Below, in pieces: positions 60,305 through 64,000 of a stretch of 64,000 nt of DNA. How positions within the stretch are numbered: position 1 is the stretch's first letter; each line of letters starts with the position of its first letter. This stretch comes from Desulfobacterium sp. GTDB taxonomy: Bacteria; Desulfobacterota; Desulfobacteria; Desulfobacterales; Desulfobacteraceae. The notes beneath the pieces were generated by a model. That model was not told the DNA's origin. It made no database searches and worked only from the letters and a program-made list of their open reading frames with translations. The stretch is from positions 1 to 64,000 of the forward strand of contig JAEINR010000012.1 of assembly GCA_016342325.1 (NCBI GenBank), read 5' to 3'. The translations under genes were made by a program, and so were the position numbers.

Positions 60305-61555
60305 TTAGACAAACAGGTCACAGCACAACACACTCTCCTTTTGGCCACCGGCGAATCGCATGGAAAGGGTGACGCACATCCGGGCCCCGGTAATGGAGAG
60401 ATAGGGTCGGGTGACCTGGAGTTGTTCCGGGTGGAGGATGGCCCGCCTCAGATAATGGCGCCTGAACCAGTCCGCACTCTTTGTATCCTCAAGGGGCTTA
60501 TAACGTGGGTCTTCCCGGGCGCTTAAAAATGGGGATACCAGGGTCGGGCCCATTTGAACGCCGTCTGTTCTCACCTGATAACACCGGATCACTTTGGGAT
60601 CGGTTAACAGGCTTTTTGTGGCTGCCACCAGGGAGGAACCGGATTTTAGTCGTTGTACGGCATGGGCAAACAGGGTGTTGTATTTCGCAAGAAGCTTGTC
60701 GAGCCGCTCCTCCTCCTGGCCGGCAAACCCTTTGTAGGCGTCAAAGAGCCTTGCAAAATCGGGTTCTTGGGGGGTGGGGCATGTCAGGTCCATAAAGGGG
60801 CGTCCAAAAAAGAAGCCCTGGACAAAGTCGGCCTCGCTTTCAATGGCTATCATTGCCTGGTCTTCTGTTTCAACGCCTTCGATGAGCACTAGGGCACCGG
60901 ACTGGTGCAGAAGGGAGACGATCCCGGAAAGCATGGTGCGAACCGAGCCCTGGGCGGAGGCCTTGACCAGGAACGATCGGTCGAGTTTTACAATATCGGG
61001 CCGGAGGGTCCAGATGCGGTCAAAATTGGAATGACCGGCACCAAAATCATCGATGGCAATCAAGCAGCCAAGGCGCTTATAATAGTCGACCACCTCCAAT
61101 AGCAGGGCATTATCCCCGATGGGATACTCCACCACCTCGATGACGATGCGGTGGGCAGGGAAATTGTATTTTTCCAGCAGGTGCTTGAAAAATGAGCCGA
61201 AGCGGTTGCCGTTGATGATGGTTTCCGGGGATACGTTTAAAAAAAGCCAGCTCACCTCATCCTTCAGGTTGAGAAAGTTGTGCAGATGAATGTACCGGCA
61301 CAGCCTGTCAAGGCGGATGGTTTCCCGGGGACTGTCATTCCTGAGAAACAGCCGGGCCGGGCTGATCCAGTTCAAGTCCCTGTCCCTGGCCCGGAGCAGG
61401 GCTTCGTAGCCGACCACCCGCTTGTGGGCCAGGCTGAAGATGGGTTGCAGGGCGGTATGGAGGCGTAGATGGTTCAGAACACCGGTGAGGTAGCTGCCTT
61501 TTTCACGGGTCCAGGGTCCCAGGGCCGGGAGATTCAGATTCACAGACGGTTTCAT
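60305..61555 (-). CDS. EAL-domain c-di-GMP phosphodiesterase
   Basis: A 416-residue protein with an EAL domain at about residues 30-250 that keeps the catalytic motifs: YEALLRARD, the metal ligands in IVIEVVEYPI and IAIDDFGAGHSNFD, the KLDR lysine, and EGVETEDQ. It should hydrolyse c-di-GMP. The C-terminal ~150 residues, including CYQVRTDGVQMGPTLVSPFL and WFRRHYLRRAIL, form an extra domain of the kind seen fused to EAL proteins (a possible PDC/Cache-like sensor). It is cytoplasmic. ATG 61555 is preferred over a TTG upstream. It could counter the diguanylate cyclase at 58094. Confidence 0.9.
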   Translation of the reverse strand: MKPSVNLNLPALGPWTREKGSYLTGVLNHLRLHTALQPIFSLAHKRVVGYEALLRARDRDLNWISPARLFLRNDSPRETIRLDRLCRYIHLHNFLNLKDEVSWLFLNVSPETIINGNRFGSFFKHLLEKYNFPAHRIVIEVVEYPIGDNALLLEVVDYYKRLGCLIAIDDFGAGHSNFDRIWTLRPDIVKLDRSFLVKASAQGSVRTMLSGIVSLLHQSGALVLIEGVETEDQAMIAIESEADFVQGFFFGRPFMDLTCPTPQEPDFARLFDAYKGFAGQEEERLDKLLAKYNTLFAHAVQRLKSGSSLVAATKSLLTDPKVIRCYQVRTDGVQMGPTLVSPFLSAREDPRYKPLEDTKSADWFRRHYLRRAILHPEQLQVTRPYLSITGARMCVTLSMRFAGGQKESVLCCDLFV

Positions 61556-61595
61556 ATTCAACGATTTCAATCCTGTAAAAGTATGGGGTTATCCT

Positions 61596-61613
61596 GCATC
61601 CCCATGGGGATGC
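61596..61613. other. 18-bp perfect palindrome in the 357-bp gap 61556-61912
   Basis: GCATCCCCATGGGGATGC is self-complementary and is followed by CTGTTTT...AAAACAG. The gap contains no gene that I recognise. It holds this palindrome and the sigma54 promoter at 61856-61871, and the palindrome could be an activator-binding or operator site for either neighbour. Confidence 0.4.
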
Positions 61614-61855
61614 TGTTTTGTCAAAAAACAGTAACAAAGGTTGCAACTTTTGCGCCAAAGGAGATGGTTCCCTGGAAACAATGGCTGGCTGGGGGAGGGG
61701 GGCATGGAACAGAACCAGGATGTTGCGACGGAAGAGACATTTTTGTGATTTGATTGAAAGGTAATGACAGTATTGTGATTTTTGGCTGCTCCGGGATCAC
61801 GCTTCCGGCACCCCCGACACCCCGATGACCGGGCCCATGGAGAATATGATGGGTA

Positions 61856-61871
61856 TGGCACCTAAATTGCT
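61856..61871 (+). promoter_or_regulatory. Sigma54 (RpoN) promoter of the MCP-like gene
   Basis: TGGCAC (61856-61861) and TTGCT (61867-61871) give the exact GG-N10-GC spacing of a -24/-12 promoter. It lies 42 bp upstream of the start codon. Transcription would need an enhancer-binding activator such as the NtrC-type regulator encoded at 10985-12337. Confidence 0.8.
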
Positions 61872-61912
61872 ATTGCCTTCTCCATGATCAACATCAACAA
61901 AAGGATGAAATT

Positions 61913-63388
61913 ATGGCATTGGGGTTCTTCAATAACAGGGGCACGGTCAGGCAGGAAGATTATCTTCAACCCATCAAACAGATGCTGGAACAGACATGGG
62001 ATCTATCAAGGGCGTTTTTGGTGCCGGCGGATCCGATCCTGGCCCGTGGCATCGGCATCTTTAACTTATTTTTCAGGAAACTCAATGGGATTGTGGCCAA
62101 CATCCTGAAGAGCGTTGTGGTATTGTCCGCCATGGCCCCCGGCCTGTTCCGGTTCGCAACAGAGTTCAGGGACCGGTGCCTGGAACAGGAAAAAATGATG
62201 GGTAACATCTCAAGGGCCGGGGTGCGCATGGCAACCTCGGTGGGAAAGATTGCAGAAAACACAGAGACCCTGGCTGTAGATTCGGAAAACATTGAAAAAC
62301 AGGTCCGGGAAGCCCTGGCGCTCCAGGAAAACTCCATGGGCCAGTTTGACGAGATCAAGACCTTTGTGGCGGATCTTGTCTGCACCATCCAAGAACTGGA
62401 TGACCATTCAAACTCCATCGGTACCATCATCGATATGATCGGTAACATTTCCGATGAAACCACTATTCTCTCGTTGAATGCGCGAATTGAGGCGGCAAGA
62501 ACCAGCGGAAACAGCAAGGGGTTTAAGGTGATCGCCGAGGAGATGGATACCCTTGCAAAACAGACAAAAGCGGCGACCATGGAGATTCAAGAGCGGGTGG
62601 GGCGTCTCCGGGCAACGGTGACCGGGACCGTAGATGCTGTGAAAAATGTCGAGAAAAATGTGCAGGCCGGGGAGGCGCTCATTGGCAATGCAAACACCTC
62701 CTTAAAGCATGTTTATTCCGGTTTTGAATCCCTGGCCGGCAATCTGGCCCTGATCCAGGACGCCACCTCCCTTCAGAGTCGGGATGTTAAAACGGTTTCC
62801 GATGATATCCTGGTTATCGAAGGGTCCATGAAGCGTCAATCCAAGACCGTTGAAACCATCGTGACCACAGCGGAGAACATAAACCATCTCTGTGATGACA
62901 TGATCGTTGATACGGGGATTTTTCATCTGTCCACCCATCAGGTAGCCCGGGGGGTTGCAGAGACAATGGCCCGGGATCAGGGGCTCAGTTCCATGGCAAG
63001 GGCGGCCCGGGAGAAGGCCCTGGCAGGATTCCTCGAACAGTACGGGTTCATTGAGCTGGCATACATCACGGATGGCACGGGCAGGCAGGTCACGGGGAAT
63101 GTCGATGCCGGGAATACAGGCCAGCGGGTCACGGGGAATGTCGAGGCCGGGAACCCGGTCGGCCCAAACGCGCCTGAAAACGGATATGGCCGGAACTGGT
63201 CCGCAAAAGAGTGGTTCCGGGAACCTGAACGCCACGGCAGCACCTTTGTTTCAAAGGTGTACCGCTCGTCCGCCACCGACCGTTTCTGCTTTACGGTCTC
63301 GGTGCCGCTGTTTGACAAAAAAAGGATGTTTTCCGGTGTGCTGGCCATTGACATCAACTATGAGGACATTTTAACGGTGAACACCTAA
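61913..63388 (+). CDS. Soluble methyl-accepting chemotaxis-like protein with C-terminal sensory domain
   Basis: A 491-residue protein. Residues ~85-340 are a coiled-coil MCP signalling region whose hairpin tip reads SDETTILSLNARIEAARTSG, then GFKVIAEEMDTLAKQTKAAT. The tip departs from the usual NLLALNAAIEAARAGE. A C-terminal domain (~345-491) resembles a PDC/Cache sensor (FIELAYITDGTGRQV, KEWFREPERHGSTFVSKVYR, FSGVLAIDINYEDI). No convincing transmembrane segments are seen. It contains a 27-bp duplicated stretch (period 39 bp) coding VTGNVDAGN/VTGNVEAGN. AAAGGATG precedes the ATG. It is expressed from a sigma54 promoter. Confidence 0.85.
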   Translation: MALGFFNNRGTVRQEDYLQPIKQMLEQTWDLSRAFLVPADPILARGIGIFNLFFRKLNGIVANILKSVVVLSAMAPGLFRFATEFRDRCLEQEKMMGNISRAGVRMATSVGKIAENTETLAVDSENIEKQVREALALQENSMGQFDEIKTFVADLVCTIQELDDHSNSIGTIIDMIGNISDETTILSLNARIEAARTSGNSKGFKVIAEEMDTLAKQTKAATMEIQERVGRLRATVTGTVDAVKNVEKNVQAGEALIGNANTSLKHVYSGFESLAGNLALIQDATSLQSRDVKTVSDDILVIEGSMKRQSKTVETIVTTAENINHLCDDMIVDTGIFHLSTHQVARGVAETMARDQGLSSMARAAREKALAGFLEQYGFIELAYITDGTGRQVTGNVDAGNTGQRVTGNVEAGNPVGPNAPENGYGRNWSAKEWFREPERHGSTFVSKVYRSSATDRFCFTVSVPLFDKKRMFSGVLAIDINYEDILTVNT

Positions 63389-63460
63389 CCTGGACAAGCC
63401 AGACCCAAAAAGGTTTTTGATTCTCTTGCCAAAATAACGCGAAAATCAGAGCTAAGAACC
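63385..63460 (+). repeat. Dispersed ~76-bp 3'-UTR repeat, copy B
   Basis: CTAACCTGGACAAGCCAGAC, then TGATTCTCTTGCCAAAATAA and CGCGAAAATCAGAGCTAAGA. It begins at the stop codon of the MCP-like gene and fills the convergent gap before the next stop codon, as copy A does. Confidence 0.8.
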
Positions 63461-63474
63461 GTGATTCCGTCCGT

Positions 63475-64000
63475 TCAGGAGATGATGCCCCGGTAGAGGA
63501 AGACCGAATAGGAGAGGGTCAGGACTGCTCCCATGATCCTGGGCAGTCGCCCCAGCAGGGCCGTGAACAGGAGGAGGACCCCTCCGGTTACCATGATGAT
63601 GCCGGCACCCAGCTCAAAGGTGGCGGGAACGGTGATGGGGGAGGCGATGGCATAGACACCGATGCAGAGGGGGATGCAGATGTGGCAGTCCCCGATCTGG
63701 GAGGAGTAGGCAATGTCCGAACGCCCCTTTGCCGAATAGTAAAAGGCGAGCATGGCATTGGGCACTACCATGAGCAGCCCGCTCAACAGTCCCAGGTTCT
63801 CCCTGGAGAGGAACCCGCTTCCCTGTTCCGTGACCCAGACCACAAGGCCGTCTATGCTGTAAACCGTGACCCAGGCACATAGGCCCACCGCAACAAAATC
63901 GCCGATTACGGAAGGATCGACGGTGCGGCTCTTCCTGACATTGTTCTTCATCACATCAACCACGTGGAAGGCCTGCCAGAACAGGAAGAGCCCCGTGAGA
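63475..64000 (-). CDS. Polytopic membrane protein, C-terminal part (cut by window end)
   Basis: The reading frame continues past the window edge on the minus strand (…LTGLFLFWQAFHVVDVMKNN), so the 5' end is missing. The visible ~174 residues carry at least five hydrophobic segments. The segment AYSSQIGDCHICIPLCIGVY resembles the central helix of Na+/Ca2+-exchanger-type proteins. I cannot settle the family. The stop is 14 bp from repeat copy B. An internal ATG at 63963 is not the real start. Confidence 0.5.
   Translation of the reverse strand, partial: LTGLFLFWQAFHVVDVMKNNVRKSRTVDPSVIGDFVAVGLCAWVTVYSIDGLVVWVTEQGSGFLSRENLGLLSGLLMVVPNAMLAFYYSAKGRSDIAYSSQIGDCHICIPLCIGVYAIASPITVPATFELGAGIIMVTGGVLLLFTALLGRLPRIMGAVLTLSYSVFLYRGIIS

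Noticed and set aside
1-64000. tRNA genes, CRISPR arrays, prophage or complete insertion sequences
   Set aside because: I scanned intergenic regions for T-loop signatures, regularly spaced repeats, transposases, integrases and terminal inverted repeats and found none that I could support.

Overview
The window looks like chromosome of a Gram-negative, GC-rich, probably anaerobic deltaproteobacterium (Desulfobacterota; a Desulfobacterales-type sulfate reducer is my best guess, from protein style only). The hints are a class II (B12-dependent) ribonucleotide reductase, a DUF4445-type ASKHA/ferredoxin protein, TRAP and Liv-type transporters, a YcaO-TPR protein and a secreted IPT/TIG protein ending in a dockerin-like Ca loop. 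No sulfate-reduction gene lies in the window, so the assignment is inference.

Layout. 1-0.3 kb: end of an rRNA operon with two tandem 5S genes, each followed by a terminator. 0.5-7.0 kb: a + strand glycan operon with four glycosyltransferases, a histidine phosphatase and a NodB-like deacetylase. 7-14.7 kb: an ASKHA/2Fe-2S activator, divergent from a histidine kinase / sigma54 response regulator / archaemetzincin operon, then a GcvH-like protein that lacks the lipoyl lysine and a PNPOx-like protein. 14.7-20 kb: AarF/UbiB kinase with its TetR regulator, HAD phosphatase, BaiN-type flavoprotein, EamA exporter. 20.0-24.8 kb: a five-gene Liv-type ABC transporter. 24.9-28.2 kb: nrdJ and a K+ channel. 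28.2-36.9 kb: a more AT-rich accessory patch with small periplasmic binding proteins, an acyl-CoA dehydrogenase/PaaX pair, an alpha/beta hydrolase, a hybrid histidine kinase and several gene relics. 37-41.4 kb: the secreted IPT protein. 41.6-42.6 kb: a frameshifted fic gene. 43-52.9 kb: one nine-gene - strand operon (GntR, HyuA, HyuB, PxpA, PxpB, PxpC, DctP, DctQ, DctM) that appears to import and open 5-oxoproline or a related lactam. 53.2-59.2 kb: metY/Z-metX-metW, ycaO-TPR and a diguanylate cyclase. 59.3-64 kb: nitrilase-family amidohydrolase, EAL phosphodiesterase, soluble MCP-like protein behind a sigma54 promoter, and the end of a membrane protein.

The most striking item is the leader of the Liv-type operon. 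A sigma70-type promoter is followed by a 27-codon ORF in which 11 residues are Phe or Tyr. Three mutually exclusive RNA pairings follow (1:2, antiterminator 2:3, terminator 3:4), and the terminator ends in a U-tract before the first transporter gene. This is the layout of classical ribosome-mediated attenuation. It predicts that the operon responds to Phe/Tyr supply and that the transporter carries aromatic amino acids. Other leads are a ~76-bp dispersed 3'-UTR repeat (three copies, all just after stop codons), a 44-bp tandem repeat upstream of the methionine genes, paaX/fic/ferredoxin relics, and a kinase with an N-terminal Rossmann-like domain.
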